Assembly: GCF_949628215.1 (NCBI RefSeq) | Contig: NC_134281.1 | Span: forward strand, 45,094,512-45,158,511 | Source: Phalacrocorax aristotelis | Lineage: Eukaryota > Chordata > Aves > Suliformes > Phalacrocoracidae | Reading direction: 5' to 3' | Length of the DNA stretch: 64,000 nucleotides | Part shown: in pieces, positions 1 to 13,612 of the stretch | Layout of the letters: each line of letters begins with the position of its first letter | Position numbering within the stretch: position 1 is the first letter of the stretch | The notes under the pieces: generated by a model | What the model was told of the DNA's origin: nothing | What the model saw: the letters and a program-made list of their open reading frames with translations, nothing else | The model's database searches: none | Translations under genes and position numbers: made by a program

Positions 1-3000
1 TGGATCCCTCAAGCCTGATAATATTTCTCATCTGTTTAATCATCTCAAAGCTGAGCTGCACCTTCTTGCTGAATTGCATACGAAATGCACAAGTGGAACT
101 GATAGCATTTGGTTTGATTGCTATTCTGGTAAGCCTGTGAACTGCCTGTCTCTCCCTAAAGATTAGCTGTAGTCAAGAATATCTGAAATTATTTCTACCG
201 CAGCTGCAGAGAGGTATGCTGTTGATTGTTCAGATCTGTTTTCCTGTTGGAATGAAATAATGAAACAGAGGCTTTAGCTCTTAAGCAGTCTCTCATAAAT
301 ATGAAAAAAACCCCACCCAACCCTATCCTGCTTCATTTTCTGAGATACAACTTCAAAAATTTGGGCTGTGGGTGGACAAATGTGGTGGCCCTAGTCCTTC
401 AAACGATTGTACACTGCTGTCTGAGGGAGGCAGGCAGGACTTGCTCCCTCAACAGGAACTCTTTGCCACTTTGGAGAGTTGTCTCAATGCCAATTGCAGC
501 TCAGGGCCTGAATGCACCCTTGAAATGAAGTGGTTTCGATTCTGTTGCTGCCTACTTTGAATAGAGGCTGTACTGTATGTACTGTGCTTGGTGTCTTAAG
601 GCCTTGAGCAGCCATCTTTCCACCTACTGAGATACACGTATGGCTCCGAGGGCAAGGCAAGCCCCCCTGCAGATGCATCCAGCTGCATGGAAGTATCAGT
701 CTCTTGCAGATGAATTTGTTGGTACCTGTTCAGTCACAGGCAAGTTGTGCAGTCTGTGGGCTGTGTGCTCACCAGACCTCCACCCCAGCTACTGCAGCTG
801 GCCATGTGCCGGGGTCTGATGCTTTCAGGTAATTGGGTCTATATGTGTGTGAATCCATATGAGGTGGCCCTAGGAGCACCTGCAGCTGTGGAAGTGCCTT
901 TTGCCATGTGCAGTGCTGTTCCCTTTTCCCAGGAGATGAATGATAGCAGTTTGCAGTGCTTTGCATGTTCAGACAGGCATTTGATAGCTGTAGGGCTTCA
1001 CACACTGATGGCAGCCACGCTTCTGCTGCTCCATCACCACCTTTCTACAAAGCTGCAATAAAAAGATGAAGCTCTGGGTGGAATCATCATAGATGCTGCA
1101 AGCTGACGACCCTCTCCACTACCCACACCCCCTCCTGTGGTCTTGATATTTTCCATCGCCAGTACTGTGTTGACATATTTGCTATGTGGATCAAATGCAT
1201 TTGGGTGCTGTGGACATACCTGCAGTGTGGTTTGTCAAGCTCTTGTGGTGTGAGAGGCTGTTCTCACATCAGAATATTGCTTCCCCTTGCTGCAGACTCA
1301 TGGCAGAGATTTGCATCTGGCATATCAGCTTTGGACAAACCTGTAGGATAAACAAACTGTACAGCTCCTGTGCCTGAGAAAACAGGCTGTGAGAGAGAGC
1401 AAAACCTACATTGTACTCTGATTTCAGAAGACAAAAAATAAATTGGAGAAGACCTTGCCTTTCTGCCCTTGCAGAAATCTTGGGCCTACACTAGAGCTGG
1501 TCAGGAGATAAATGAACGTGGTGTCTCTGGAGCCTGCCATGAGATCAAAACACAGATTCAAGGGGGAATAGTTCCATGTGTGCTCTGCTGGACGTACTAG
1601 CTGACTCTTCAAATAGGTGGTGATGGCATAGGAGTAGTTATCTCTTTTTTCTTCTTCTTCTTTTTTTAATACCCCTAAAGAGTCAGTTCCAAAAGTAGTA
1701 AGAATTTCAGAGAAAACTGTGGCCTAAGAAGCATGTGCATGTGCTCACACAATCGTCAAATGAACCAAGTGCAGAGTGAATAGTGAGCTCTTCTCCCTTC
1801 CCTGCCAAAAACACAGAAAAAAATACAGGCTTTGCCTCTCGCTTCTTGAATAACTCAACATTTAAATCTGACTACTAAAACAACAGTGCTGGGGCAGGCT
1901 GTTGTATTTAACTGCATCTTGTCTGAAAAGGTATGGCGAGGGCCCTGCAATGAATTTTGAAGGAACTGGGAGTGGGATTAGATAGCCTTCTACAAGTTAA
2001 AAATTGTTATAGGTTATGTGTAAGTATCATTCTCTGCTCTCGCTTAGCAAGCTCCAGTTGTGGGCTAACTAATGTTAGGATATTTCAGTTCAAGAGACAG
2101 GTCGGGCGACTATCTTCAGGGCAAGTTTTGGCACTAGCTTTGTAACCCGCTGGGTTCCCTGTTTACCAGCAGAGGTCACTGCTCAAAGCAGGTTTGGGGA
2201 AGCGCCAGGCTGTGGGACATTTGGTGGTATAACGTTTTGACTTGAGCAAAGGGCTGCAGCTCTGGGCTAGGTATTGAGGGAGCTGTTCCCTTTGCAGACC
2301 CTGGCAGCCGAGTCTGGGGAAGGGTTTATCAGCAGCCACAGAAAGTTGTTGTAGGAAGAGAAAGCCCAGCCTCATAGTTAGTGCAAACTGAACACTGCCA
2401 GGGAGAAATGGTTTGTCCTTGCCTTTATCACAGAGATTCTGTGCGGCACTTCAGCTCTTCACAGGTGGCCACTCTTTTCAAGACTCCTGGTTTTCACATG
2501 CTCTGTTTGGTACACCAAGGGTTGAGTCTAACTAATGGAACTGGAAATATGCTCTACCATATGCAATGATAGGAAATGCTAAATAACCTGGAGGGACGGC
2601 TGGGGGAAACAGTCAATCTTTGTCACAAGTTCAGCACTCAAACCAAAGCTTTTGGCTTCTGTGGCTCTGTTGTAAAATGGGGCTTAGTCTAACCCCACCC
2701 TCCCTCACCTCCAATAATGGTAAGTGGATATTAATTTGCAAATTGGTAGGCTGCTGCACTGATGGACACCAAAGAAATGCCCTGGAGAAAATTAATAAAT
2801 CTGTATTCTGTGCAGGGCTTGGCTGACGTGCAGTAAATATATTCACTGTGTGGTCCAGATGCTATGCCAATAAAGAGAGAACAGAAGAGCGACTAGCTGC
2901 TCATTCAGCAATCGCTATCTTCAATGCATTGAATATATGGATCCCCAGGCAAAATGACTGTGGGGCCATGTTATAAAGCCAGTACTATAACTCATTTATA

Positions 3001-4144
3001 GTAGGCATGAATTGAAGTTGTACCAGTAATTCTAGTTCTGGCATGTCCCAATGCTGGGGATTGGATTTTACAAGCTGAACATTCTTAAGTTGTGCTGTCC
3101 TGGTTTTTTTTGTTTGTTTGTTTATGACATCAGTTTATTTTACTACCTGTGTTGTGTATACATGGTGTGAGAGATGAACCTATTTATGGACTGATGCAGA
3201 GAAATGATACAGATGAACATCTGAGGAAGCTAACTGCAGGCGTAAACAGCCATGTCCTGAATGAAGGCTGATCAAACCCTTCTTCAGAGGTGGGTTTTTT
3301 TTTTCCTCAAAGTCCTCTAGAATGATCTGCCAGTTAACTGGGGAGGCAGGAGGAAGGGAGAGATCTGTAGTGTTACAGAGGCTTTTGGAGATGCTGGTCA
3401 TTTCTTGCAGTCTCTGCAAGACAAAGGTGGATTCAAGATTACTGAATGATTTTTCCAAAATATGCTAGCTATTGAAGAGAGGCTTGTTTTTAAAAGATAA
3501 GTCACAGTGATCTGAGGAATTTCTTTTTTCTAACAACAAGAGCTGTAAAAAAATCTGTAAGTTATGAGGCAATAGTTGAGCACATCGCTAGATAATGTGT
3601 GGTCAGTTTGACCCTGCTGTCTTAATTTAGGAGGTCATTTTAAAACCACTATAAAGAAGGGCTTTGTGCTGCCTTAAAGGGATATGGGCAATCTAAGAAA
3701 TGGGCATACTTACAGAGACAATCCCTTTGGCTCAGTTTTTGTTTGGTTGTTTCTTTTTTACTATCTGTGGTGCAGTAAATTAAAATAAAAACAAGCCTGG
3801 ACTTGGCATTCCTTAGCAAATAAACTGCTGTGTGTGAATCGACAGCTCGTTTGCAACCAGGTTATTTATAACAAAGTTTGTAATTTATCTCACCAGAGAG
3901 CTTGTTTTGCCCTATATTAACAGAATGCTTATGGTAACACCTCCCACCTCTGTCTATACTGCAGCAGTTACACAAAGGCCTCACAATTTCAATTGTGTCC
4001 TTTTGAATTTAATTTTGTTGCCTGCTGGAGTAGAAGCAGGGATTTCAGTATGTGAACTAGAGATTAATACTTCAACTCTGCTTGTTTGCTCTGTGCAGCT
4101 CACCTTACCTGTATCCGTTCTGCTTCATTCCTCCCCTCCCACAG

Positions 4145-4253
4145 AAGAACTGCTCGGGGAACTGGAGTTTTCAGCTTCTACAAGTTTCTTGAAGATCCGG
4201 TTTGTGACCAGCCATAATGCGGAGGCCAGTTACAACCATCTGTTCCTGAAAAG
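4145..4253 (+). other. Candidate exon (speculative)
   Basis: A long pyrimidine-rich tract rich in CT and CCTCCC, ending in CACAG at 4144, precedes a 109-nt segment that is open in one frame. The segment ends in AAAG before GTAGAG at 4254, a usable donor. The frame encodes EELLGELEFSASTSFLKIR and onward, which I do not recognise. The acceptor is strong and the donor moderate. It could be an upstream exon of the gene starting in the CpG island, the tail of another gene, or chance. Nothing else in the surrounding 5 kb pairs with it. Confidence 0.2.
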
Positions 4254-7200
4254 GTAGAGTACACTTTGAAAACTGGATCTGGTTAATTGGGGTCCCCTTC
4301 ATGTAATGTCCTTTCCCCCATCCTGTTTCACCTTTCACAGATGATCTCTCATTGTCCTCATGTGCACTCAGCTCCCAGGCAGCATCATCTCAAGCCAGGA
4401 CAGTTGTGCCCCTGCTCGTGCAGCTGTGACCACAGGGGCTCATGCTGTCCAGAGCAAAGAGGCTGCATGTCTGCAAAAGCACCTGTAGACCCTGAGAAAA
4501 AAACTGTTGTGGCACTGACCTGATTTTAGCTGTTATCATCAGGGAAAAACTGAAGTATCAAACGTTTTTAAACTTTTTCTTCTCACTGTTCTGCGTAAGA
4601 TTTGAGTTGGGCCTGGTGTGATATAGCCTTGTGTGCGCTCAGGGTGCAGTTATGCTAACTGCTGGGGTGGCGCAGGACTGCCTAGTTTCTGGGGCTAACA
4701 CAGTCCAGGCACTGGTTTTGGTGTTGCAGTCTTGTTTTACTACCACCAATGCCCAGCACCACAAGAGCAGGGAACTTGGTGTTTCTGCACCATCTGGCTA
4801 CAAGAACACCAATTGGCACAACCATTACTGTTGCACAAGCAATTGTCTGTGTTCTGGCTTTTCCTTAGTTGCTGTGAGGTAAGATTTTGCCCCAGCTTGA
4901 GCTAGTCTTAGACTAGTATCTGTTTTGTCTTCCTTTGGTCACCAGCTAGGAGTGAATGGGCAGATGGGCAAGTCTGTGGTTGTCACCTGTGTCCTACCCA
5001 CTTGACCTAGGGAGAGGATATTCAGGCAAGAAGTTACATTCCTCTGTATGGTTTTTATCCCAAATTGCAACCTAACCTTTCACATCTGACTTGAAATGAA
5101 GCAACTCCCATGGACTAGCTTCAGGGACTGAGGATGTCCTATCTGCCTCAACTGGAAGGTCTGCTTTGGTGATGGCGACTTCAGTAACAGAGGGAAGAGG
5201 CAACTGGGCTAGCTGTGGGTCTTCTGTGATCCGTGACCACAGCAACCAGGAATGTTGAACAAGAAAGCTAATGAGGAGAAATCTGCCCCCATTCTATTAA
5301 AGGGAGAGTAGTGCTGTCATGGGGTGAGAGGACAATGTCTGGTTTACACGAGGAGGGGAGACACCCATCTAGCTTATGGATGTAGTGACAACGTTGGGTG
5401 AATCAGTATTTGCTGCGCAGCTTGTGCATACAGCAAAGTCATGGTGACCCAGGGCATAAAACGGTCTTAGCTGTCACGATTGCACTTGCCTGGCCTTTGT
5501 TCCAGAACCGAAACATATGAAGTGTCTTCTGATTCAGCAGGGAAGCTCCTCCAAGCACTTGTTTCTCCCTCGTCTGTGGACTTGTCGGGGGAGGTTAGTC
5601 ACTTCTTTGGAAGAGCTCTAGGTGTCAGGTCCCTGACAGGCACAGCTAGGTCTGGAGGAGGATGTCCATCGCCACCTGCTTCCCTTGCTTAGGCCCAGGG
5701 ATGGGTATCCCCAGCTGGATAGTCCCAGCAAAGACAGGGCAGCTGCCACACGTCTCTCTTGAAATGGAGGAAATAGTGGTGTGAGAGAAGGTTTGAGTCC
5801 ATGAGGCCTCATTTCCTACTGGGCTTGAAGGAATGTGGGTACCTGCAGCTTGAGCTATGCAGTCTACATCGCTGTGAGCTGATCTGCCACAGAGAGATTT
5901 ACCTCGCTGTGAAGGGCCTTAACTCCATGTGCTGTTGAAGCTTGGAGCTGTGGTGTGCTTCAGGCCGAATCCTTCCTGGCCACCCGTGTGAAAAAGGTTT
6001 TTTTTCCCCCGCTCAGAGGGTGCCCTGCGCATGCAGGAGGCTCTCTGCTCCCTCCTGCATGCTGAGCAGCCCAGCCCTGGGCTATTGCTAAGCGAGTGGC
6101 GGCACCTGCCGGTGTTTTACAGAATATTCTGGATAATTGTGAGAAAAAAAACTTGAATTCAACAGTGGTTCAGGGCAGGACACGCGTTGCCCGAGGTAGG
6201 GAATTCAGAATTATGTGGGTTAACGAGGTGACAGCAGCCAAAGCGTTGAAGTTCGTCCTTTTCTCTGCTTGCTGTGGGAAGGTCCCTAACCATGAAGGAA
6301 AATCCTCTAGGAAGTTATACAATATATCCCAAACTACCTTTTTTTTCTAGGAAAACCCCTCTAGTTTAGATATTTAGACACTGCACATCAAAAGAGGTGT
6401 AATAATTTGCACAACTGAGGCCACGTTCAGGATCCACCTAAACACTAATTTTTTTCCTGCACTGGAAGCAGTAGGATTACTCTGGTTACACTGCATTCTG
6501 GAATAATATTTCCCACAGTAAATTTTACTGTCTCTTCATGTCACTGGGGTTTAGACCGTTACCACAGTGTATTATTACTGTTTCAGGTAGCACTGCCAGG
6601 TGCCTTTAGCATTTCCAAATTGAAGAGAAAGAGCAGCTTGGTCCTGAGGGCCCCACAGACCAATGGGACTGGGGAATGGATGTAGATTAGCAGAGCATTG
6701 AGAGGTCTTGTGTAGCTGTAGAGAATGGCTGTGCAGAGGCATAACATACGCTGAGAATTTTTACTTTGGTTTTATAAATCCCCGTGATATCACCATTAGA
6801 AGTCAGTGTTTGTGCCAGCTAGTTGATATTTAGTTTTGTTTCCTACAGAGGTGAGGTGGGGATTTCTCTCTTTTTGTACCATCTTACTCCAACTGACATA
6901 TTCTGAGGATATTTACCAGTTTTCAATCACATTTGACAGAAAGCTATTAACTTCTGACAGTTGAAGACTGAAGACAGAAGAAAAAGACCCTGTTACTGCC
7001 CATGTTGAGGGTAAAGGCTGGCAAGATCCTTCTTTAGTAGACCTCAGAGAATCCACACTGGGCAGGAAGGGAGAGAGGCACACTGCTCCCAGAACTGCTT
7101 GTTCCATCTCAAGATCTTGTGTCCTTATGGAGAGTTGCCTCCTTCCCACCAAATCCACAACATTCCTAGCATTTGCCAAGAAAAAGTCATGCCCTCCTGT

Positions 7201-7446
7201 CTTGACCATTCCTTTACTCTGCAGGGTGGCGTATGTTATTAAGGGGATGGCTAAAACTGTGAGAAAAGCACTCTGTGCAGCATCTGTGCTGCGAGAAGAT
7301 GATCTCTGTTGCCTAGCTGCGAGACGCTCCTCAGGAGGGGTGTAGCAAGATGCCAGTTCAGTAGCTGTCCCTCCTCCTCGTGTTAAATCTCCCAAGACTC
7401 TCCTTTAGGTTTGATGTGAACAGGCATGATTTCCAACCAGATGTCT

Positions 7447-7495
7447 GTCTGCTTTACACCCGTGTAAATCAGGGGTAACTCCAATTCACTCCTAT
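7447..7495 (+). repeat. Degenerate amniote palindromic-repeat fragment
   Basis: The stretch reads CTTTACACCCGTGTAAATCA and continues with GGGGTAACTCCAATTCACTC. This resembles one arm of old palindromic repeats common in reptile and bird genomes, whose arms carry a TTACACCNGTGTAAATCAGG core followed by a TAACTCCA core. Only one arm is visible here. The assignment rests on remembered consensus wording and is weak. Confidence 0.3.
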
Positions 7496-8034
7496 CTTTG
7501 AGCTGTTCTGCAGTGTTGCGGACCTGCTGTGCCGCACCTGTGCTGACAGCAGCATGCTGGGCAGCAGGGTGCAGACATTCCCGAGCCAGCAAAGAGTGGG
7601 CTGGTAAATCTTGCTGGTGCAAAGCTGCGCATCATAGCTCAGCCTGCATTTGCTTGGAACCAGGCCCAAGCTAATAAACCCAGCTAGATTGCTTCCAGAC
7701 CCGAGCTGGCCCAGGAGGAGCCAGCACAAATGTCACTGCTCTGTGCTGCTTGCTCTGAGCTAGCTTAATTGCCTCTAATGGAGTGGGCCAGCTCCAAGCA
7801 CCTGTAGGACAGGAATGGAACAATGCAAGGCCACCATATAGACAGAAGCACTGGATGCACCTGAAACTGCACCACTGAGGAGATGTCTTGGCCAGGTTAT
7901 ACCGACTTCTGACACATCTCCTCCTTCCCGGGCCCAGGCCGTTGGCAAGGCTTTTGCTCTCTCCCGCTGCTCCTCCGTGACATGCTGCAGTTGCTGTGGC
8001 TTTCGCACAAAAGTTGTTTATAGGCTGCTGCCGG

Positions 8035-9420
8035 CTGTTCAGTGGCTGGGTGGTTTGCGGGCGCCCCGTGGCTCCTGCCGTTCGTGCGCGGCGCGGAGCC
8101 GGCTAGAGGCGGGAGCGGGTTGCCTGGGGGCAGGCGCGGGGGACCCTGGAGGCGAAGGAGACCAGGCCCTCGGCAGTGGGTGTGAGGAAAGAACACGGAC
8201 GGCAGGCAAGCGCGGGGACCCCGCACCGCCGGGGCAGGCACCGGGGAAGTGCGGGCCCTCCGGCCGGACTCGGGGCACAAGGGGGTGCTGACCCTCTCCC
8301 GACGCCCGCGGGATCCCCGGCTCCTTGCCCTCCTCCGGCGGGGCGAGGCCGTGAGGGGTGGCCGGGCCCGCGGGCGAACCCCGCTCCCCGCCCCGCCGCT
8401 GTCAAAGCGCCGAGGGGCGGCCCCGGCGGTACAGCCCTCCCCCTGCCCGCCCCGACTGGCCCGAGCGAAGGGCTGGCCCCGCCGCCGCGCCAGGGTAATG
8501 GCCCGGGCTGCCTTCACTCAGGCAGCCGGCCCTGCGGCGGGGGAGCGGGGCTGAGCCCATGAGCCCGGCGCGGCGGTGGCGGCAGGACGGGGCGCGGGGG
8601 CGGCGGGAGCCGGTGGGTAGCGCGTCCCGCCGGGCAGCCCCTCCCAGGTAGGAGCGCGGGGGCGCGGCTGTCAGCGCCGCGCCGGGGGCCGGTTCTGGGC
8701 CGGCTCTCCTTCACGCACCTCTCGGCGGGTCGCCGGTGACCCCGGGGCCGCGCTGAGCCCGGCGTGAACGCCCGGCTTTGGCCAACACGCCCCGCGGCGC
8801 TGTCTGCGCTGCCGCCGCCTCCGCTGTTGCCCGGGCGGCCGCTGTTTGGATGCCTCAGCTGAGAGGCACCGGCCCCTTCACAGCCCCGGCCGTGTGCCGG
8901 TCCCCCCCTCCCCTCCCGGCCGGTCTCGCCTTCCCCGGAGCGATTACGAAAAGCCTGGCGGTGTTGCCTAGAGAGGGAGGAAAGCCGACGCGCGGCACCA
9001 GCCTCCCCGTCCTTCACAGGCGAGCCGCCGCCGAGGTCTGAGCCCCCCACCTCCGCGTTTCTTCCCCCTGCGGCCGGTGTGCGTGAGAGAGCGAGCCGGG
9101 CGGCGGGCAGCTTCCCGCCCCGCGGGCGGCGGTTAACGGCCGCTGGTGGCGCGCGCGGCGGGGCTGAGCTGAGGCGGGCGCCGGCACTGACCCCCCCACC
9201 CCCACCCCGCCGTGCCGCTCGGTGCAGGAGAGCGGTGAGGGCCCGGGCGGCAGCCGGACGCGGACATGCACTGTGAGCTCGCAGGGGGTCAGAAAGCCAG
9301 CGCCGGTCCGGCTCGCTTCGAGGTGACCGATAAATGCCAGGGAGCGCCTCTGAAGGAACTGCCGCGGGTCACCCGTCCCAGCAGTGGTAAAGCTCTCTCG
9401 AATCCTCAGATGTCCTTTAA
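8035..9420. promoter_or_regulatory. CpG island, likely promoter
   Basis: Base composition changes abruptly to very GC-rich with dense CpG, including runs of GGGCGG/CCGCCC (Sp1-type boxes), a NotI-type GCGGCCGC near 8835 and long G/C tracts. No TATA box is evident. The island ends inside the coding exon at 9266-9617, the usual arrangement for a broadly expressed vertebrate gene with promoter, 5' UTR and first coding exon in one island. Large open frames on both strands between 7897 and 9448 are a by-product of GC-rich, stop-poor DNA and are not called as genes. A divergent minus-strand transcript is possible but not supported by any exon signal. Confidence 0.85.
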
Positions 9421-9617
9421 AATAACTGTCAGCAACGGCAGTGACCACGCGGAGCCTCAGCAGAGCCCCCCTGAAATGTCAGCGCCTCTGCTGGATTTCA
9501 TCCCCAAGAGACCCAGCATATTCGAGAGGATCCCAATTCTGCCGAGGGTGCAGGAGCTGCGATGCGCTAGAGGCTCCAAAGATTATTTCCAGCAGCAGAA
9601 ACATCAGAGCGTGAAGG
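9266..9617 (+). CDS. First coding exon of an unrecognised protein (partial)
   Basis: The frame opens at ATG 9266 (context GCGGACATGC, purine at -3) and runs 117 codons plus one base to AAGG/GTGAGT, a near-consensus splice donor at 9618; the intron would be phase 1. The frame stays open past the donor and stops only after 12 more nonsense-like bases into the intron, so the donor sets the end. The peptide is polar and proline-rich: a start MHCELAGGQKASAG, then MSFKITVSNGSDH from residue 49, PQQSPPEMSAPLL, and a distinctive PKRPSIFERIPILPRVQEL near residues 80-98. It has no signal peptide or membrane segment and looks like a flexible cytoplasmic or nuclear N-terminus. Translation could instead begin at the Met at 9410. 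Unlike the GC-noise frames around it, this one keeps open through the exit from the CpG island and has protein-like composition. I do not recognise the gene. No later exon was found in the window. Confidence 0.6.
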
Positions 9618-12600
9618 GTGAGTTTAAAAATGTATGAACTGAATGCTACAACCACCAGAAAAATATATATCCACCACCCAAACAAAAACATACATCAAGA
9701 TCCTTTTTTTTTTTTTAATGTTTTGTTTTCTCTTTCTTTTTGGTCTTCAGTTTGTTTTCTAACTTGTTTATTAAACTGCAAGCTTTAAAACTTTTTTTTT
9801 TTTCTGTGCACCTTGGAGGGACAGGATAAACCAGACTGTTTTTTGCCAATGGGCAGCAGAGCGTTTCTCAATATTCTTTAAAAAATCATGAGACCAGCAT
9901 CTTCGTTAGTTCTTCTGAGCAACTGCTGCTCAGTTTGGTCACTTCTCAGAGGTGGTTGTTTTGAGGATGGTGCTGAACACTGGGTTAGTCTGTCCTGCGC
10001 CTGAGCGTGCGTGTGGGGTGTTTGTTTGTGAGTATGCCTGACTGACAATAAATGCCTAGTTCTTATTCAGCAATTTCACCACGGTTGCTTGGATTTATAG
10101 TTTGTATTTCAAGGAGGGGTTGCAAATGCTGGGTTCAGGCAGTGAATCCTCAGATTTGGGGTTCCTAGTGCCTGAAAGGCATGGCGTAAAGGCAAATTCT
10201 GCTAGTTAGCAATCGTCCGACCCGATTTTCATCTATCTGTTGTTATAGAAGTGGCACTGAAGTTAGGTTAGGAATTGCCCACTCAAATCTGTTAGCTACC
10301 CTTTTGAGCTAGAACTTGTTAATTGAGCTGGAATTTGTTAATCAAAATTTAGTTTTAAAATAATCCCTTTAAGGTGTCACTGGATGAGATCAGAGGGAAT
10401 TCAAGCAATCCTTTATGCTGCAAAGCCACTTGCAGAGACATATATGCACCTAAGGTTATTAATATTAAAGCAATGTTTTCTCAAGTGTTAAAAAGGTAAT
10501 TCTCTTTTTCTCTTCTCAGTCCTTTCCCATTCTCTAGTTTAGAGATATACATGCTGTTGTCTTGTTGGTGTAAGATAGTTCCCACTAGGATTTTTTTTCA
10601 GTGCATCCCTTTCTGTCCATTCTTCTGAAAAATAAAAGTAAACTGCATGCCCTTGGACTAGTAACATTTTCTTTTGTGAGCTTGTTACCTAGGGTGATGG
10701 CACCTTCCATTGCCATGAAGTTATGTTAATGAACACCTCAAACTGTGCGAGGTCTGTTCTGTAAACTGTAGGATGTGTTTGTTCATCACCAGTGAATACA
10801 GACAGAGTAGAGCAGCAGGTTATAAATTACCTATTTTATTTTTCTGTTTGTTAATGCTGCAATTCTCCGCTCCTGATATAAAAAAAAAAAGTTGTTAATG
10901 TTTGGTGAGAATTAAATGAAAGTCTGTGACACAGAGCCAAGTTTGGAGGGGGGAGAAGGAGGATTCACGAAGAATGAAGGGATGAAGGGACAGCTACGAG
11001 CTCTAGTACCACTGTGCTGCTGCGATTGCTGCCTGTAGAAGGGACTCATGAGATGCCTGAGTCTGCTGTGGTCTCACGAGTGAGGCTGGTGCCACTTGAC
11101 TAGGGTTCAGACCTGCTGAAAACCCTACCCACGCGTTGCCCTACCCAAACAGACTGCTGAAGCACTTTTTATTTTTTTTTCTTCTTCCCCACTTTGAGCT
11201 ACTTACTCCTCACGCTTATTTCTCTTGTGGGTGGTGCAGAGGGCAGGAGGGTAGGGTGGGTAAGGAGAAAAGTGTAATTTCCATTCACTTGGGACTTCTT
11301 ACAGTAGGTGTAGGTGGGCACCGGGAGAAGGGTGCTAATTCATCTTTCCTGACCGATCAGTTTCCCCTTTTCACCACTGGGGAAAAAACCCTGTGTTTTA
11401 AGTTTCATTGCTGTTTTTTGTTTAATGCATTTTCTGTTCAGGGTGTTACCTTGTGGTTGCTTTTGCATATGGGTGACTTGAGTCATGGGAGTAAGTAGGA
11501 GGCATCCATGGGCAGGATAGGGTTCATTTACTGAGTGTGGTGATTTGATGGACAATGTTGGATTTTTCCAAAGACGGAAGCACTGGGGTTTTGGGGGTGT
11601 TTTTTTTTTATTGTTTTTGCTTTTTGTGTTTTTTTACCCTGTGAAGGTATTTTCAGGAGAAGTTAGGGAAAGTAAAATTTTGGGCTAGAGTCTGATTTAA
11701 AATGTGTGGGCTGTGCTGCTCCGTCTGACCTGTATGGTGTCAGCAAGTGCCTTAACGTCCACTTGGGCATTTTGGAGTTCTCCCACTGAATACTGTGAGC
11801 TGCCAGCCCCTGCTCAGCACCTTATGCTTCTGAGTCAGTTCCATAGAAATAACAGAAGTCACTCAGTCTCTCACTGTGTATCTAAAGTGAGCTATGCTGC
11901 AGACGGGAGAGCCACTGATCTTTCAAGGAGTGGTGTGAACCGTCTCCCAACAACCCTGGTTCTCTCAGGAAGATAAAGAAAAGGACCAGGGATGGCTGTT
12001 TGTGGATGTGATGTAACAAGATATAGCTAAGAAGTGGGAATGAGGGAAATATTCAGATTTACCCAGTAAAAGGTTTTGGGAAGGAAACTGATGACAGCTT
12101 GATTTCAGATCATCGCACTGTGTGCCTCCTGCTCTCCAGCCCCAGAGTACCGCGTACCCAGTAATTCCCTCTGCAGTCTGGGTTAGATTAGAGAATGTGT
12201 CTCCTGGTTTTGGTTTATCCACAGTTGAAAGCTGCAAGTAGGGAGGGTAAAAGATTCTCTTTAACAAAAGCAAAATCAATTTTTATAGTTGCCTGTAGAA
12301 AATATTTTTTTTTCTAAACATGCTTTTACTTTTTTTTTATTTTTTTCAAAAAAGAATGAATCAAAATGATACCCTATCCTACTAATAAAAAGGGCAGCTT
12401 TGAAGTAATCACAATGGGGAAAAAGCATCCTGCTGTTGTAATGTCTCTGTGGTGTTACTCTACTGCTTCACAGTGTTTAAGTTATGAATCTGCAAAATGC
12501 TTCTGTGCCTGAGCAAATCTTTTTATATGAACAGCTGAACAAAAACTTGAGGGGTGGTGGTTGAGGATTACTTCTGGGAATCAGATCATTTGGGTCTGAA

Positions 12601-13612
12601 CTTTGCAGGATGGAGCTGTTGGTTGTTTACCAAAAATATCAGTGTCTTGGAATTGTGCTTCATGTTTTGTTCTGTTTGGGAGCTGTTTAAACACCGAGTT
12701 TTCACCCAGCCTCCCCCTTCTGGTATGATTGGCTGTGATACACACCACGCTTTTCTTGACCATTGATTTCCATGTGTGTCACAAGGCAGAGTATTTGCAC
12801 CCAGGCAGTGCTTCTTAGAGGCATTTGTGGTCTGCTCGGCATAGAATAACTGTACCTTAAGGTATGAAGTCCATTTTACAATATTTTCCTGGGATTCTGA
12901 GGGTTTGGTTCTGTTTCGTTGAATTTCAGGCTACGGTATTACTTTTGGAAAGTAACACAGGGCAAAATAATTATTGTCAACAGGAAAGAAACTTTTGGGA
13001 AAGAAGGCTTTAGTGGTGACAAAAGAGTAATCTATAAAGATGTCAAATATCTCAGGTTTTTAATGACATTGATTATGGTTGTTACCAGGAAACACTTCTT
13101 TTCATTCTTTCCCAGTTTTGTTTGGTGTACCTAATTCATGACTCAGTAGAAATGACGAGATTTATCCTGCTAGTTGTGCCACTGGGAAATCATCCAAATG
13201 GCTCAGACCTTTGCAGTAACCACTTCAGATATTAACTTACAGTGGGCAAAACAATAAGCTGTTCGGTTGCAGTAGTTGGATGTTTCCTTGTTGAGAGTAT
13301 TTTTTTGTTCAGACAAGGAGAAAGTGGGTTGGGGTTTTTTTGTTGTGGGTGGTGGTGGTTTTGGTTTTTTGTTTTTTGTTTATTTTTTTTAGGTGTAGCT
13401 GCTTTTGGCAAACATACAACCAATGTATTGAAATGTATTAATTTTCTTCTGCTGTTTGTCTAAAGGAGGGTTAAATCTTGCCATTGCAACCCCCTGTGAC
13501 TATTCCCTTGGTTAGCAGGACAGTCCTTGCATAAGTAACAGCTTATACTGTTGAGATCTTAAGCAAAAGCATATGTTTTGGTTATATGACTTATTAGGTG
13601 TATAGACTGGTC

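Larger units (their letters stand above)
1..8030. other. Upstream non-coding region
   Basis: No open frame here looks like a conserved protein. The longest, on the minus strand at 6913-7395, has no recognisable domain. The stretch is unique-looking sequence with short T-rich tracts (around 1640, 3106, 3295, 6000 and 6342). Two small items inside it are listed separately: an exon-like segment at 4145-4253 and a degenerate repeat fragment near 7447. It may be intergenic, or it may hold 5' non-coding exons of a gene read on the plus strand; the sequence alone does not decide. Confidence 0.5.

Noticed and set aside
6913-7395. 160-codon open frame, minus strand
   Set aside because: No domain or splice context; composition like non-coding DNA. 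Chance-level length.
7897-9448. Many long frames on both strands in the CpG island
   Set aside because: GC-rich DNA has few stop codons. The frames are rich in Pro, Arg, Gly and Ala with no domain; only the frame ending at the 9618 donor has exon-like character.
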